A DNA stretch of 64,000 bases from Psychrobacter jeotgali (GTDB lineage: Bacteria > Pseudomonadota > Gammaproteobacteria > Pseudomonadales > Moraxellaceae): the NCBI RefSeq assembly GCF_904846315.1, contig NZ_CAJHAF010000001.1, positions 1,984,001 through 2,048,000 on the forward strand, in the 5' to 3' direction. This document shows, one piece after another, positions 9,160 through 19,232 of the stretch. The notes beneath the pieces were generated by a model, which saw only the letters and a list, made by a program, of their open reading frames with translations, was not told where the DNA came from and made no database searches. A program made the position numbers and the translations under genes. Positions within the stretch are counted from its first letter, which is position 1. Each line of letters begins with the position of its first letter.

Positions 9160-11286
9160 TTACTCTTCTTCGTCTTTACCGGTGAATTTCTTCATGATTT
9201 CTTCAGCGACAGACTTAGGTGTTTCAGCATACTTTTGGAATTCCATAGAGTATGTTGCACGGCCTTGAGACTGTGAACGAAGGTTGGTTGCATAACCAAA
9301 CATTTCTGCTAATGGTACTTCAGCACGAATCTGCTTAGTGCCACCAGGTAGATCATCCATACCTTGAACCATACCACGGCGACGGTTTAGATCACCCATG
9401 ATATCACCCATGTATTCTTCTGGAGTCTCTACTTCTACTTTCATGATAGGCTCAAGAAGCGCTGGATTGGCAGCCATAAAGCCTTTTTTGAAAGCAATCG
9501 AACCTGCCATCTTAAATGATAGCTCATCCGAATCCACGTCATGGTACGAACCATCATACAACGTCGCTTTTACGCCAACGATAGGATAGCCGGCCAAAAT
9601 ACCATTTTTCATACGCTCTTGAATACCTTTATCAACAGCATTATGGAACTCTTTTGGTACTACACCGCCAACAACTTCTTCAGCGAATTCATACTCAACG
9701 TCGCCCGCTGGATCAAGTGGCTCAAGACGTAACCAAACGTGACCGAATTTACCACGACCACCGGTCTGACGTACGAACTTACCTTCTTGTTCGACACCAT
9801 TACGGATAGTCTCACGGTACGCAACTTGTGGTGCACCGATGTTAGCTTCAACTTTAAATTCGCGTTTCATACGATCTACTAGAATCTCAAGATGCAGCTC
9901 ACCCATACCACTGATGATCGTCTGGCCCGACTCTTCATCCGTATGTACACGGAATGATGGATCTTCTTTAGCCAAGCGACCTAATGCCATTGACATTTTT
10001 TCTTGGTCAGCTTTAGTCTTAGGCTCAACCGCTAGGCTGATAACTGGATCTGGGAATTCCATACGTTCAAGAGTAATGACGTTGTTTTCATCACATAGAG
10101 TATCACCAGTACCGACATCTTTCATACCAACTAAAGCGGCGATATCACCAGCACGAATCTCTTCTAGCGTTTCTTGAGACTCAGCGTGCATCTCAACGAT
10201 ACGGCCGATACGCTCACGCTTCATTTTAACTGGGTTATAAACACTATCACCCTGTTTAATTACACCTGAATAAACACGTACGAAGGTTAAATTACCTACG
10301 AACTTATCATTCATTACTTTAAAGGCAAGTGCTGAGAACGGCGCATCATCAGACGCTGGACGCGTAGCTTCAGTCTCGTCTTTATCATTCAAAATACCAG
10401 CAATCTCAGGTACATCCATTGGCGCAGGCATATATTCAATAACCGCATCCAACATTCTCTGAACACCTTTGTTTTTGAACGCTGTACCACAAAGCATTGG
10501 AATGATTTCGTTAGCGATAGTACGCTGACGAATAGCATCATGGATCTCTTCTGGCGTTAGCTCTTCACCTTCAAGATATTTATCCATCAGCTCTTCATTC
10601 GCTTCAGCAGCGCTTTCAACTAGATTGTTACGCCATTCTGTAGCTTTTTCTAACAATTCAGCTGGGATTTCACGCGCTTCAAACTTCATGCCTTGAGATT
10701 CTGTATCCCAATAAAGCGCTTTCATCGATATTAAGTCGACCACGCCTTCAAAGTCGTCTTCTTTACCAATTGGAATAACGATTGGCACTGGGTTACCACC
10801 AAGACGAGTTTTAACTTGTTCTATGACACGATAAAAGTCTGCACCAACACGGTCCATCTTGTTAACAAATGCAAGGCGTGGAACCTTATACTTGTTAGCC
10901 TGGCGCCATACGGTTTCAGACTGTGGCTGAACGCCGCCTACTGCACAATAAACCATGCAAGCACCGTCAAGTACACGCATTGAACGCTCTACTTCGATCG
11001 TAAAGTCAACGTGGCCCGGGGTATCAATAATGTTGATACGGTGTTCTGGAAACTGCTGATCCATGCCAGACCAGAAACAAGTAGTAGCCGCTGAGGTAAT
11101 AGTAATACCACGCTCCTGCTCTTGCTCCATCCAGTCCATAGTAGCTCCACCATCATGAGTTTCGCCCAGTTGGTGGTTTTTACCAGTATAAAATAAAATA
11201 CGTTCTGTCGTCGTTGTTTTGCCAGCGTCAATATGCGCTGAAATACCAATATTACGATAGCGTTTTAGGGGTGTTTTACGAGCCAT
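9160..11286 (-). CDS. fusA: Elongation factor G
   Basis: Ribosomal translocase GTPase. The 708-residue product has the G domain at the N terminus ([20 protein letters not shown] at residues 12-31, DTPGHVDFT near 88, NKMDR near 142), followed by domains II-V, including [21 protein letters not shown] near residue 460 and the C-terminal [20 protein letters not shown]. Length is normal for bacterial EF-G. It is the third gene of the str operon; the 386-base spacer from rpsG is unusually long and contains inverted repeats. Nothing suggests a divergent EF-G2 paralogue. Confidence 0.98.
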   Translation of the reverse strand: MARKTPLKRYRNIGISAHIDAGKTTTTERILFYTGKNHQLGETHDGGATMDWMEQEQERGITITSAATTCFWSGMDQQFPEHRINIIDTPGHVDFTIEVERSMRVLDGACMVYCAVGGVQPQSETVWRQANKYKVPRLAFVNKMDRVGADFYRVIEQVKTRLGGNPVPIVIPIGKEDDFEGVVDLISMKALYWDTESQGMKFEAREIPAELLEKATEWRNNLVESAAEANEELMDKYLEGEELTPEEIHDAIRQRTIANEIIPMLCGTAFKNKGVQRMLDAVIEYMPAPMDVPEIAGILNDKDETEATRPASDDAPFSALAFKVMNDKFVGNLTFVRVYSGVIKQGDSVYNPVKMKRERIGRIVEMHAESQETLEEIRAGDIAALVGMKDVGTGDTLCDENNVITLERMEFPDPVISLAVEPKTKADQEKMSMALGRLAKEDPSFRVHTDEESGQTIISGMGELHLEILVDRMKREFKVEANIGAPQVAYRETIRNGVEQEGKFVRQTGGRGKFGHVWLRLEPLDPAGDVEYEFAEEVVGGVVPKEFHNAVDKGIQERMKNGILAGYPIVGVKATLYDGSYHDVDSDELSFKMAGSIAFKKGFMAANPALLEPIMKVEVETPEEYMGDIMGDLNRRRGMVQGMDDLPGGTKQIRAEVPLAEMFGYATNLRSQSQGRATYSMEFQKYAETPKSVAEEIMKKFTGKDEEE

Positions 11287-11515
11287 AGTATTTTCCTAGG
11301 GAAATTCGTGTATGTATAAATTAATGGTGTTGCTCTACCTCGTAGTATCAATAAAAGCAGTCGGCTTTTACATATTGTTCGTCAAGGTATCTAATAAAAA
11401 TTATATGTAGATAAAAAGAGATAATATGAAGAATATGGAGGCATCGAATTTGGAATACCAACCTTAGAGCCTAACTTTATAAAAAGGTTTCTAAGCCAGT
11501 ACCATGATAGACGTC
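11287..11515 (-). other. fusA leader region
   Basis: AT-rich spacer before fusA. It includes a 7-bp hairpin TAAAAGC/GCTTTTA (11352-11370) without a U-run and a possible -10 box (TATAAT on the minus strand near 11400) with no good -35. A separate fusA promoter is possible but not shown. Confidence 0.3.
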
Positions 11516-11610
11516 CGCCATTTGGACTTTTTTGTATTAAATAATACAGCTTAAGCGACTTGGCTTAAACTATAAAAAGCTAAGACCCAAAAGTCCAAAC
11601 TAAAATGGCG
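11516..11610 (-). other. Nested inverted repeats in the rpsG-fusA spacer (candidate structured RNA)
   Basis: An outer inverted repeat pairs CGCCATTT plus TGGACTTTT on one side (11516-11531) with AAAAGTCCA and ATGGCG on the other (11589-11610, with a five-base bulge). Inside lie two more: GTATTA/TAATAC (11534-11547) and a perfect TTAAGC-gacttg-GCTTAA (11551-11568). The leftward transcript could therefore fold into a branched element of about 95 nucleotides located 63 bases after rpsG and 230 bases before fusA. The outer arms could alternatively be terminal repeats of a decayed mobile element. No known family is recognised. Confidence 0.45.
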
Positions 11611-11672
11611 ACAATCAATAGAATAACTAAACAGTATAAATCTACTATTATAAGTCAAAGACCTATAATAAT

Positions 11673-12146
11673 TTAGAAGCGGTAATGTGAGAACGCTTTG
11701 TTGGCATCAGCCATACGGTGAACTTCATCACGCTTCTTCACAGCATTACCTTTACCTTCTGAGGCATCTGCTAATTCACCGGCTAAACGTAAAGCCATTG
11801 ATTTTTCAGAACGCTTAGAGGCAGCTTCGGCTAACCAACGCATAGCCAAGGCAGTACGACGGGAGGGACGTACTTCCATTGGTACTTGGTAGGTTGCACC
11901 ACCAACACGGCGAGCTTTTACTTCGACCATTGGACGAACGTTTTCTAGTACTTCTTCAAAAAAAGCTACTGGATCTTCGATATTACGTTTTTCACTTACA
12001 GTATCAAGAGCACCATAAACGATACGCTCAGCAGTAGATTTTTTACCATGGCTCATCACGTGGTTGATGAATTTAGCGATGGTTTGGCTACCAAACTTAG
12101 GATCCGGTAGGATCTCACGGGTAGCGACAATGCGACGTCTTGGCAT
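11673..12146 (-). CDS. rpsG: 30S ribosomal protein S7
   Basis: Primary assembly protein of the 30S head that contacts the E-site tRNA; in Escherichia coli it also represses the str operon. The 157-residue sequence begins [20 protein letters not shown] and includes [17 protein letters not shown] (about residues 27-43) and the C-terminal [20 protein letters not shown]. Length is normal. It lies 231 bases after rpsL, with an AAGGAA-type site ahead of the ATG. Escherichia coli S7 acts in the rpsL-rpsG spacer; whether the structured spacer on the other side of this gene is involved is unknown. Confidence 0.98.
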   Translation of the reverse strand: MPRRRIVATREILPDPKFGSQTIAKFINHVMSHGKKSTAERIVYGALDTVSEKRNIEDPVAFFEEVLENVRPMVEVKARRVGGATYQVPMEVRPSRRTALAMRWLAEAASKRSEKSMALRLAGELADASEGKGNAVKKRDEVHRMADANKAFSHYRF

Positions 12147-12377
12147 AATAAATTTCCTTGTCTTCAGGAGTGTCTGACATTCACAATTACGTGCTAGCTC
12201 TTAATTTTTAGCTATTGCTGCTCTAAAAATTAGCGTTTAGCTATAAATTGTCAGTCAGCCTTACTGCATGGTGGTATGTAATTACTGGTTTTAGTATTAG
12301 TAACGACACCAAACCCATGCACAGTTAATGGGTAATGCAAAAAAGCGAGGTTAATAACCGATTAATAAAATCAGTTA

Positions 12378-12752
12378 TTAAACTTTAGGCTTCTTCGCAC
12401 CGTACTTAGAGCGACCTTGTTTACGGTCTTTAACGCCTGCACAGTCAAGTGCACCACGAACGGTGTGATAACGTACACCTGGTAGGTCTTTTACACGACC
12501 ACCACGGATAAGAACCACGCTGTGCTCTTGTAGGTTATGACCTTCGCCGCCGATATAGCTTGATACTTCATAGCCTGAAGTCAAACGTACACGACATACT
12601 TTACGCATGGCTGAGTTAGGTTTTTTTGGAGTAGTAGTATATACGCGAGTACATACACCACGGCGCTGTGGGCACGCTTCCAACGCAGGAACTTTTGATT
12701 TTTCCTTGATGGTTTTGCGACCCTTACGAATCAATTGGTTAGTTGTTGCCAT
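12378..12752 (-). CDS. rpsL: 30S ribosomal protein S12
   Basis: Decoding-centre protein and streptomycin target. The 124-residue protein starts [20 protein letters not shown]; the longer in-frame start at 12809 is rejected since AAGGA lies 8 bases before the ATG at 12752 and the family begins MATxNQL. The loop [13 protein letters not shown] (about residues 38-50) and [13 protein letters not shown] (about 85) carry wild-type lysines at both positions where streptomycin-resistance changes usually fall, so sensitivity by target is expected. It is the first gene of the str operon behind a strong promoter. Confidence 0.98.
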   Translation of the reverse strand: MATTNQLIRKGRKTIKEKSKVPALEACPQRRGVCTRVYTTTPKKPNSAMRKVCRVRLTSGYEVSSYIGGEGHNLQEHSVVLIRGGRVKDLPGVRYHTVRGALDCAGVKDRKQGRSKYGAKKPKV

Positions 12753-12855
12753 AAGGCATCCTTCTCCCGTTTGGTATGAAACAAAAAAATGGGCCAATCC
12801 GCAAGCCATCTGACCGAAGTCATTGGTTAGGGGCTACCCATTTTTAGGACAATGT

Positions 12856-12884
12856 ATTATAAAGATATGTTGTTGCTATTTCAA
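12856..12884 (-). promoter_or_regulatory. sigma70 promoter of the str operon
   Basis: Minus strand TTGAAA and a perfect TATAAT with an ideal 17-base spacer; the predicted start lies about 97 bases before the rpsL ATG. This is the best promoter match in the window. The remaining spacer to 13033 shows no further feature apart from the terminator of the upstream gene. Confidence 0.88.
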
Positions 12885-13033
12885 CCACTTATACGTAGTT
12901 TCACTTTACAATGTTCAATAGATATGCATCAGCTATCACTGATTCGCTTTAGCATAGTCTAATTTATGATGAAATAATAACAACGCTACCATTTAATGGT
13001 GATAGTTGCCTATTTTTCAAGGTTATTGACTAT

Positions 13034-13067
13034 AAAAAACCTAAGCTAGAACTATTCCAGCTTAGGC
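13034..13067 (-). terminator. Terminator after the EcsC-family gene
   Basis: CCTAAGCT and AGCTTAGG pair over 8 bp around an 11-base loop, followed on the minus strand by TTTTTTATA. It starts about 56 bases after the stop at 13123. Confidence 0.85.
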
Positions 13068-13122
13068 CATTACGCTATGCAAATTAAATTGTGCAGCATC
13101 GAGTACTTACCACCGCTCGCAA

Positions 13123-14313
13123 TTATTTATTATTACTTGACTGGGCTTTTTTATAATTCTCGTCTACGGACTCTTCATCAGTTACCTTTGGATCTGACTT
13201 TGCGTCTTTTTTTGACTTTACATCATCAGCCTTAGTGCCATCATCGATAGACTTATCTGACTTTTTGTCGGCGCTGCTATCCGTATTATTTTTACCTTTA
13301 TTGTCTTTATCTTTACTATCTTTCTTTGTAGCGTCAGCGTCTTTGCTGACTTTAGCTTCACTACTGCTATCATCGGTAATTGAACGATTAGCCAGCTTTG
13401 GTTCCGGGGCAAAAGTCGCTTGGGCAACCCCAATCACCTCATCAATCAAGCGACTGTTATAGCTCATGCCTATAGCAACAGCGGTAACCGGTAACAGACG
13501 ACGTAACCAAGATAAGTTAATCTGATCAAGATCGATACCCACTTGTCCTGCAATGCTATCTACTTGCTCTGCATAATAATTAACATTCTGGTTCTTAAGA
13601 CCCAAGTTTTTGAGTTCGCTATGTAAACCACGGCTTTGAGCGTTATCAAGTAAGCCTTTACCTACGCCTAGACCTGCGAGCAACGCTTGTTTTTCTTGCA
13701 TTTTACTTAAGTCGGCATTGGCTAAAAGCTCATAAGCCATTTTTACCCCTTGCTTACCAGTAAGCGGCTGGTCATAAACGGCTGACAATTGATAAACCGT
13801 ACGCAGTGAAACTAATAGTAGCCACAGTGTATCTGCTAACAAGCCAGGTAAACCCGCTAAACCTGTAAGGCCACCTAAAGTTGCTAGAGCACGATTTTGG
13901 TTGGCGATATCAGTGGCTAAAGCATAACGCTGCTCGTCATCTAAAGCGCTAATATCAGCAAAACGATGATTATTAGGTAAGTCTAATTGGCTCCATCTGG
14001 CGGCCAGCATAGCAACTTGAACAAATGTTCCATCAATAGTATTTTTAAATAGACTATTAGGTACTATTTTTTTGGCGTATTTACCATAAGTGGCAAAGCG
14101 TGGACCTAGCAGCTGCTGCGTAGTTTTTAGCGTCTGTTCGCGGAACAGATCTTGCTGATAGTCTTCATCCCCCAAATCTACCGCCTTATACTGACGTGGT
14201 TTACCAGTCTTAGCATTTACGCTATCAATAAATGAGCCCATACGCTCAAGGTTGTCACGGGTAAAGTGACTAACTGTGCTGATGCCTTTATAAAGAGTGC
14301 TGCGCTTTGCCAT
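13123..14313 (-). CDS. EcsC family protein
   Basis: Member of the EcsC family, membrane-associated proteins of poorly known function (named from the Bacillus ecs operon). The 396-residue product has the family core at about residues 140-215, with GGLTGLAGLPGLLADTLWLL then a hydrophobic stretch and tyrosine-rich YQLSAVYDQP, and a second hydrophobic segment near 270-290 (RLLPVTAVAIGMSYN). From residue 310 the protein is a low-complexity tail of Lys, Asp and Ser (KDSKDKDNKGKN and similar), likely disordered. The ATG at 14311-14313 is chosen because AAGGA lies 7 bases before it; another ATG two codons upstream is too close to that site. It is a single gene between the str operon and fabB. Confidence 0.85.
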   Translation of the reverse strand: MAKRSTLYKGISTVSHFTRDNLERMGSFIDSVNAKTGKPRQYKAVDLGDEDYQQDLFREQTLKTTQQLLGPRFATYGKYAKKIVPNSLFKNTIDGTFVQVAMLAARWSQLDLPNNHRFADISALDDEQRYALATDIANQNRALATLGGLTGLAGLPGLLADTLWLLLVSLRTVYQLSAVYDQPLTGKQGVKMAYELLANADLSKMQEKQALLAGLGVGKGLLDNAQSRGLHSELKNLGLKNQNVNYYAEQVDSIAGQVGIDLDQINLSWLRRLLPVTAVAIGMSYNSRLIDEVIGVAQATFAPEPKLANRSITDDSSSEAKVSKDADATKKDSKDKDNKGKNNTDSSADKKSDKSIDDGTKADDVKSKKDAKSDPKVTDEESVDENYKKAQSSNNK

Positions 14314-14860
14314 AATCATATCCTTGAAGTTATAAATTTAGCTACTGATTTAAGTGGTGAATGTCATTTGATAGTTAGTATAATTATTTAATGGGTCAAT
14401 TGTATAGCTATATACTGCTTCCCTAACCCGCCTTATAGATAATTTAATACGATACATCTTATCTTTTATTATAATCTTATCTTTTATTATAAGAATAGCT
14501 TACTGAATTTATCCTCGTATTGATGCATTATTCTAGAGGAATTTTACCTGTTATGTCAGTGCTAACAATGTTATTAACCTTGCAAAGTTTGTATCTAAAA
14601 GTATTCGTAACTTATTTTTGCGTTCTCTTATAATACCGTGGAAACCAATCACTTTAAAATGCTTACATATAGTTATCAATAAACCAGATAAAAACTGGGT
14701 TTTTCGACTATTTTCAAGCAGAATAAAGCTTTTATGTGACTGATACGTTATTATAGCGTGACGTGAATCATCATCAACCCTGACCTACAAGATTAGAAAG
14801 GTTGATGTAAAAAAGTTATGAATAAGCCATCAGAATAAGCATTTAAAAAAGGAATAGAAT
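14314..14860. other. Divergent spacer between EcsC-family gene and fabB
   Basis: 547 bases without a gene, serving both outward genes. It contains a perfect tandem duplication of 18 bases (14456-14491) and very AT-rich sequence. No fatty-acid regulator site (FabR/FadR) could be recognised by eye. Confidence 0.4.
14456..14491. repeat. 18-bp perfect tandem repeat, two units
   Basis: The unit ATCTTATCTTTTATTATA occurs twice head to tail with no mismatch, about 370 bases upstream of fabB and 143 bases upstream of the EcsC-family gene. It could be a slippage duplication or a doubled regulator site. Confidence 0.8.
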
Positions 14861-16102
14861 ATGCGCCGAGTGGTTATCACAGGAGCCGGGATTGTCTCTT
14901 GCATCGGACACGATTTAGCGACCGTTACTACTGTCCTAAAAGAAGGTCAGTCCGGTATTGTCTTCAATGAAAGCTATGCTGAACATGGGTTTAAATCCCA
15001 AGTCAGCGGTAGTGTGGATAAAAGTGAGCTGGACACTAAGTCTATCGACCGTAAATTAAAACGGTTTTTTAGTGATGCCAGTCTCTATGCTTATGTTAGC
15101 GCCTTGGCCGCTATCGAACAGGCAGGCTTGGCCATTGAGACCGTAAATAACAACCCAAGAGTAGCGCTGGTCGCCAGCTCAGGCGGTGCCTCTACAGAAA
15201 ACATCGTCAATGCGGTAGATGCTATGCGCGAAAAAGGACTGCGCGGCGTCGGTGCGATGGCGGTACCCAAAACCATGGGCAGCTCCGTATCAGCAGCACT
15301 AGCGACGGGGCTTAAAATTCAAGGGGTCTCCTACTCGCTGACCTCTGCTTGTGCCACTTCAACCCATTGTATCGGTCATGCCGCTGAGCTTATTCAGTTG
15401 GGTAAAGCCGATGTGGTGCTCGCTGGCGGTAGTGAATCTGAGCATTGGACTCAGTCTTGCATGTTTGATGCGATGGGCGCGGTTAGCACCCAATATAATG
15501 AGACGCCAAAAAAGGCCTCAAGAGCTTATGATAAAGACCGTGATGGTTTTGTGATTGCCGCTGGCGGCGCTATGCTGGTGGTTGAGAGCCTTGAGCATGC
15601 CACCGCACGCGGTGCTAATATCTTGGCAGAGATTGTCGGTTATGGTGCTAGCTCTGATGGCGCTGAGATGGTGGCACCTAGCGGCGAAGGTGCCGTTCGT
15701 TGTATGCAGCAAGCGCTAGATCAAGCGGGCTTAACTAGCGTCGATTATATCAACAGTCATGGCACCAGTACGCCGCTAGGCGATATCACCGAGCTTAAAG
15801 CCATTGCTAAAGTATTCTCTCAAAATGATAATAAAGACAATGTACCACCCATTAGCTCCACCAAATCGATGACTGGTCATAGCTTAGGAGCGGTCGGCGC
15901 GCAAGAGCTCATTTATTGCCTGCTTATGCTCCAAGACAATTTCATTGCCCCTAGTATCAATGTTGAAACTTTGGATGCTGAGGCTGAAGGCTTCGATATT
16001 GTCACCCAAAAGCGCGACGTTAAACTGGATACGATTATGAGCAACAGCTTTGGCTTTGGTGGTACCAACGCTACCCTAATTATTAAAAGGTTTGAACCCT
16101 AG
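14861..16102 (+). CDS. fabB: Beta-ketoacyl-ACP synthase I
   Basis: Condensing enzyme of type II fatty acid synthesis that elongates acyl-ACP with malonyl-ACP, including the unsaturated branch. The 413-residue protein aligns along its length with FabB and carries the thiolase-fold catalytic set: Cys164 in [10 protein letters not shown], His300 in [11 protein letters not shown], Lys335 and His340 in [11 protein letters not shown], and the C-terminal [11 protein letters not shown] loop. FabB rather than FabF is suggested by the start [16 protein letters not shown] and [15 protein letters not shown]. It is followed by pabB after only three bases, so the two are one transcript. An AAAGGA site precedes the ATG. 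Confidence 0.95.
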   Translation: MRRVVITGAGIVSCIGHDLATVTTVLKEGQSGIVFNESYAEHGFKSQVSGSVDKSELDTKSIDRKLKRFFSDASLYAYVSALAAIEQAGLAIETVNNNPRVALVASSGGASTENIVNAVDAMREKGLRGVGAMAVPKTMGSSVSAALATGLKIQGVSYSLTSACATSTHCIGHAAELIQLGKADVVLAGGSESEHWTQSCMFDAMGAVSTQYNETPKKASRAYDKDRDGFVIAAGGAMLVVESLEHATARGANILAEIVGYGASSDGAEMVAPSGEGAVRCMQQALDQAGLTSVDYINSHGTSTPLGDITELKAIAKVFSQNDNKDNVPPISSTKSMTGHSLGAVGAQELIYCLLMLQDNFIAPSINVETLDAEAEGFDIVTQKRDVKLDTIMSNSFGFGGTNATLIIKRFEP

Positions 16103-16105
16103 TTT

Positions 16106-17872
16106 ATGAGCTCGCAGAAGCACTTACAGCAAAATAAAGACCTATCCCTACCAACGCCAGCTATTAAAAATAATAGCTGGCGTTTTGGCGACTTATCGGC
16201 AGCAGAGTTATTACCCTTATTACAGCGGCATTTACTAGCGCAAGATAAACAGGCGCATTGGCAAATCGTATGGCTAAACAATGAAGGCCGACAAGTTATT
16301 GGTTTACTGCCTAAAGTAAGCTGGTCGGTTTATTTTTCGGCTATTGATACGGATATCACTAATGTCGAAAAATTAGCTTCATTTTATAATCCAGATGCAC
16401 CTTATAATCCGAACTCACTTTATAGCGTAGTCAAAACTTGCCGTGACGATCACGACAATTACTCTACTAATAAAGCAGTCATCACAACTCAAATGAGCTA
16501 TAGCGCTTGGCAACAGGAGCTAATCGATTATAGCCAAACCTACGAAGACGCTAGCGATAATATAAATATAAAATCGGCAAAAGTAGCTGACGATACCCGT
16601 TATAACCACGGACTTATCGGTTTTATAGGTTACGATATTGCTGCGCATGAGTTCAGCGCAAAGCTTGATATCAAGCAGTTATCTCAGCCTTGCGCAGTGT
16701 TAGGACATTATGATATTTATCTGACGCCAGCTAATGATAGCTGTGATACAGATAACCATATAGATAACGCAGGCTGGCAGTTAAACGTCAATACCGTCAA
16801 TACCACCCCTCATTCTGATGATGATTCACATGAGGTTGTAGCTAAACTGCGTGCTTATTTGGACACGTTAGATGCCAAACTAGCTCATAAAAAACCCGTT
16901 GAATATACGCCAGCGCCATTAATCCTAACGGCAAATTGGCAACAGAGCGATTATCAACAAGCGTTCGAACAAACCCAGCGCTATTTAGAACAAGGGGATT
17001 GCTATCAGATTAATCTAACTCAAAGCTGGCAAGGTCAATTCGATAATTCAAAAGTGGATAAACTAACCTTAGCGCTGATTGATTATTTGCCAGCCTTACA
17101 GCGTAATACTAATGCCCCCTTTGCCGGTTATTTGGCGGCCACAAAACCTGTCAGTGACTGCGATCACTTAGGCTCTGATTCTGATTCTGATTCTGATTCT
17201 GATTTTGGGTATAGGTATGATAATTTTGAGCTACTTAGCTGCTCACCTGAGCTGTTTTTTACCTTTATAACCGACTCTACAACCAATACCCAGCATATTC
17301 GCACCAAACCTATCAAAGGCACGATTCCGCGTGGTGATAATGTTGAGCAAGATTTAGCTCTCAAACAACAACTGATTGATAGTGATAAAGACCGCAGCGA
17401 AAATGTCATGATCGTAGACTTGCTACGTAATGATTTGGGCAAATATGCCAAGACCGGTAGCGTCAAGGTTCCGCAGCTGTTTGACATCGAAAGCTTTAGT
17501 AACGTCCACCACATGGTTAGCACCATTACCGCCGAGCTCAAGCCAAATGTGCATCCACTGACCGTACTATTTAATAGCCTGCCAGCCGGTTCAATTACTG
17601 GCACTCCTAAAAAGCGAGCGGTTGAAATCATTACTGAATTGGAAGCTGCTCCACGCGGTGCTTACTGCGGCACTTTAGGCTACATGAACTTTGATGGTAG
17701 CGGTCAATGGAATGTGCTGATTCGCAGCCTACAAGCGTATAGCTCTAATAAAGAGACGCAAGTTAACCTGTGGGCAGGTGGCGGGATTACGGTGGCTTCT
17801 GACTGTCGGTCTGAATACCAAGAATGCTTGGATAAGGTAGGTAATTTGCTGGCGGTATTGGCTCAGAAGTAG
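16106..17872 (+). CDS. pabB: Aminodeoxychorismate synthase component I
   Basis: Chorismate-utilising enzyme that, with a PabA glutamine amidotransferase, makes 4-amino-4-deoxychorismate for folate synthesis. The 588-residue product is about 130 residues longer than Escherichia coli PabB because of low-complexity insertions. The catalytic half holds GDCYQINLTQSW (near 297), SPELFF (near 381), RTKPIKGTIPRG (near 400), ENVMIVDLLRNDLG (near 432) and GSITGTPKKRAVEI (near 494). The PIKGT motif with Lys distinguishes PabB from anthranilate synthase TrpE (PIAGT). Five Ser-Asp dipeptides sit just before SPELFF. No PabA domain is fused; pabA must lie elsewhere. Start ATG is three bases from the fabB stop. 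Confidence 0.92.
   Translation: MSSQKHLQQNKDLSLPTPAIKNNSWRFGDLSAAELLPLLQRHLLAQDKQAHWQIVWLNNEGRQVIGLLPKVSWSVYFSAIDTDITNVEKLASFYNPDAPYNPNSLYSVVKTCRDDHDNYSTNKAVITTQMSYSAWQQELIDYSQTYEDASDNINIKSAKVADDTRYNHGLIGFIGYDIAAHEFSAKLDIKQLSQPCAVLGHYDIYLTPANDSCDTDNHIDNAGWQLNVNTVNTTPHSDDDSHEVVAKLRAYLDTLDAKLAHKKPVEYTPAPLILTANWQQSDYQQAFEQTQRYLEQGDCYQINLTQSWQGQFDNSKVDKLTLALIDYLPALQRNTNAPFAGYLAATKPVSDCDHLGSDSDSDSDSDFGYRYDNFELLSCSPELFFTFITDSTTNTQHIRTKPIKGTIPRGDNVEQDLALKQQLIDSDKDRSENVMIVDLLRNDLGKYAKTGSVKVPQLFDIESFSNVHHMVSTITAELKPNVHPLTVLFNSLPAGSITGTPKKRAVEIITELEAAPRGAYCGTLGYMNFDGSGQWNVLIRSLQAYSSNKETQVNLWAGGGITVASDCRSEYQECLDKVGNLLAVLAQK
17174..17203 (+). repeat. Hexanucleotide repeat (TCTGAT)x5 inside pabB
   Basis: Five perfect copies of TCTGAT encode (Ser-Asp)5 at residues 357-366 of PabB. 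Gain or loss of a unit keeps the reading frame, so it would change loop length but not switch the gene off. Confidence 0.9.
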
Positions 17873-17883
17873 CTTTTATAACA

Positions 17884-17909
17884 GCAAAAAGCTGGATTAA
17901 AATCCAGCC
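17884..17909 (-). terminator. Terminator after hisC
   Basis: Minus strand GGCTGGATT and AATCCAGC pair with a short loop, then CTTTTTG. It lies about 70 bases after the hisC stop and between the convergent pabB and hisC genes. The core resembles hairpins at 29858 and 45707. Confidence 0.7.
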
Positions 17910-17976
17910 TATGCCAATAGCTTTACTTACTTATTTACGAGTGGAACGGCTATAACTAAAACCCAAATCAGCTGGT

Positions 17977-19116
17977 TTATTCAGAGCTAACGGACTTATG
18001 AAAAGCCTCTAAGGCTTCGATAAGGCGCTTATGCTGCTCTTTGGTGCCAACCGTAATACGCAAATATTCGCTAATACGCGGCTGATTAAAGTGACGCACA
18101 ATGATGCCTTGTGCGCGTAACATGTTAGCGATCTCGCTAGCGTTGCCCTCTTGAGGACGCGCAAAAACAAAGTTAGCCTGCGAAGGTAGCACTTGGTAAT
18201 CCAATGCCTTCAGGCTCGCTGTTAATGACTCACGCAAATCAATAACCTGCTGACAAGTTTGCTCAAAATACTCATTATCGAGCACACTAGCCGTAGCTCC
18301 AGCTTGCGCCAACTTATCTAAGGGATAACTGTTAAAGCTATTTTTCATCCGAGTTAGCGCTTCAATCAAGGATGCATTACCAAACGCCATTCCTACCCGT
18401 AAACCTGCAAGCGAGCGCGACTTGGAAAAGGTTTGGGTAACCAGTAAGTTATCAAATTCATCAATTAAGCTTATCGCTGAAACCGCTGTCTGCTTGCCAT
18501 TCTCGTCAGTAACTGCAGCGCTATTAGCAAAATCAATATAAGCTTCATCAATCACGATCACGGCATTCGGATGCTCGCTGGCAAGCTTGCTAATATCTGC
18601 CAGCGATAATAGTAGCCCAGTTGGCGCATTGGGATTAGCAATAATGATGCCGCTACAAGGCTGACGATAGGCATCAGGGTCGATACTAAAGTCATCTTCA
18701 AGCGCAATCTGTACCAAATCCACACTAAAGGTTTGCGCATAAACTGGATAAAAACTATAGCTGATATCAGGAGCCAATAAAGGGCGCTCTTTCATAAAGA
18801 AGCTAGCAAATACCAAGGCCAAGACTTCATCTGAACCGTTTCCGACGAACACTTGGTTGATATTAAGATTATGTCGCTCAGCCAATGCCGCACGCAAATC
18901 ATCAGATTCAGGCGCAGGATATAAACGCAGCGCATCCGCTTGTGAGGCTAATAAAGCGCTCACCGCTGTGCTCACTTGAGGCGATGGTGGAAATGGGTTT
19001 TCATTGGTGTTGAGCTTGCATAAATTTTCGTGCTGAGGCTGCTCGCCCGGTACATAAGGTGACAAGTTGCGTGCTTTGGCTGACCAAAGTCTATTATCAA
19101 TTTTCGTTTCACTCAT
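17977..19116 (-). CDS. hisC: Histidinol-phosphate aminotransferase
   Basis: PLP-dependent class II aminotransferase that converts imidazole-acetol phosphate to histidinol phosphate. In the 379-residue protein the substrate-phosphate and PLP motifs are LNTNENPFPPSP (about 35-46), NPNAPTG (161-167), IDEAYIDF (189-196) and the Schiff-base Lys232 in TFSKSRSLAGLRVG; the C-terminal arginine motif ISEYLRITVGT is near 349. It is the last gene of the hisG-hisD-hisC run and lies 116 bases after hisD. An AGGG site precedes the ATG. HisC and aromatic aminotransferases overlap in specificity, but the his neighbours settle the call. Confidence 0.95.
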   Translation of the reverse strand: MSETKIDNRLWSAKARNLSPYVPGEQPQHENLCKLNTNENPFPPSPQVSTAVSALLASQADALRLYPAPESDDLRAALAERHNLNINQVFVGNGSDEVLALVFASFFMKERPLLAPDISYSFYPVYAQTFSVDLVQIALEDDFSIDPDAYRQPCSGIIIANPNAPTGLLLSLADISKLASEHPNAVIVIDEAYIDFANSAAVTDENGKQTAVSAISLIDEFDNLLVTQTFSKSRSLAGLRVGMAFGNASLIEALTRMKNSFNSYPLDKLAQAGATASVLDNEYFEQTCQQVIDLRESLTASLKALDYQVLPSQANFVFARPQEGNASEIANMLRAQGIIVRHFNQPRISEYLRITVGTKEQHKRLIEALEAFHKSVSSE

Positions 19117-19232
19117 AATTTACCCTACTGCTCACGACCTAACTACTTATGGTTACGGATTAATGGTTACGGATTATAAAATGACTAAAAGCAGATTATT
19201 TTTCTCGCAATTTTAATATAGCTTACATTCTC

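Noticed and set aside
17174..17203. Phase-variable switch in pabB
   Set aside because: The repeat unit is six bases, so changes in copy number keep the frame and cannot turn the gene on and off.
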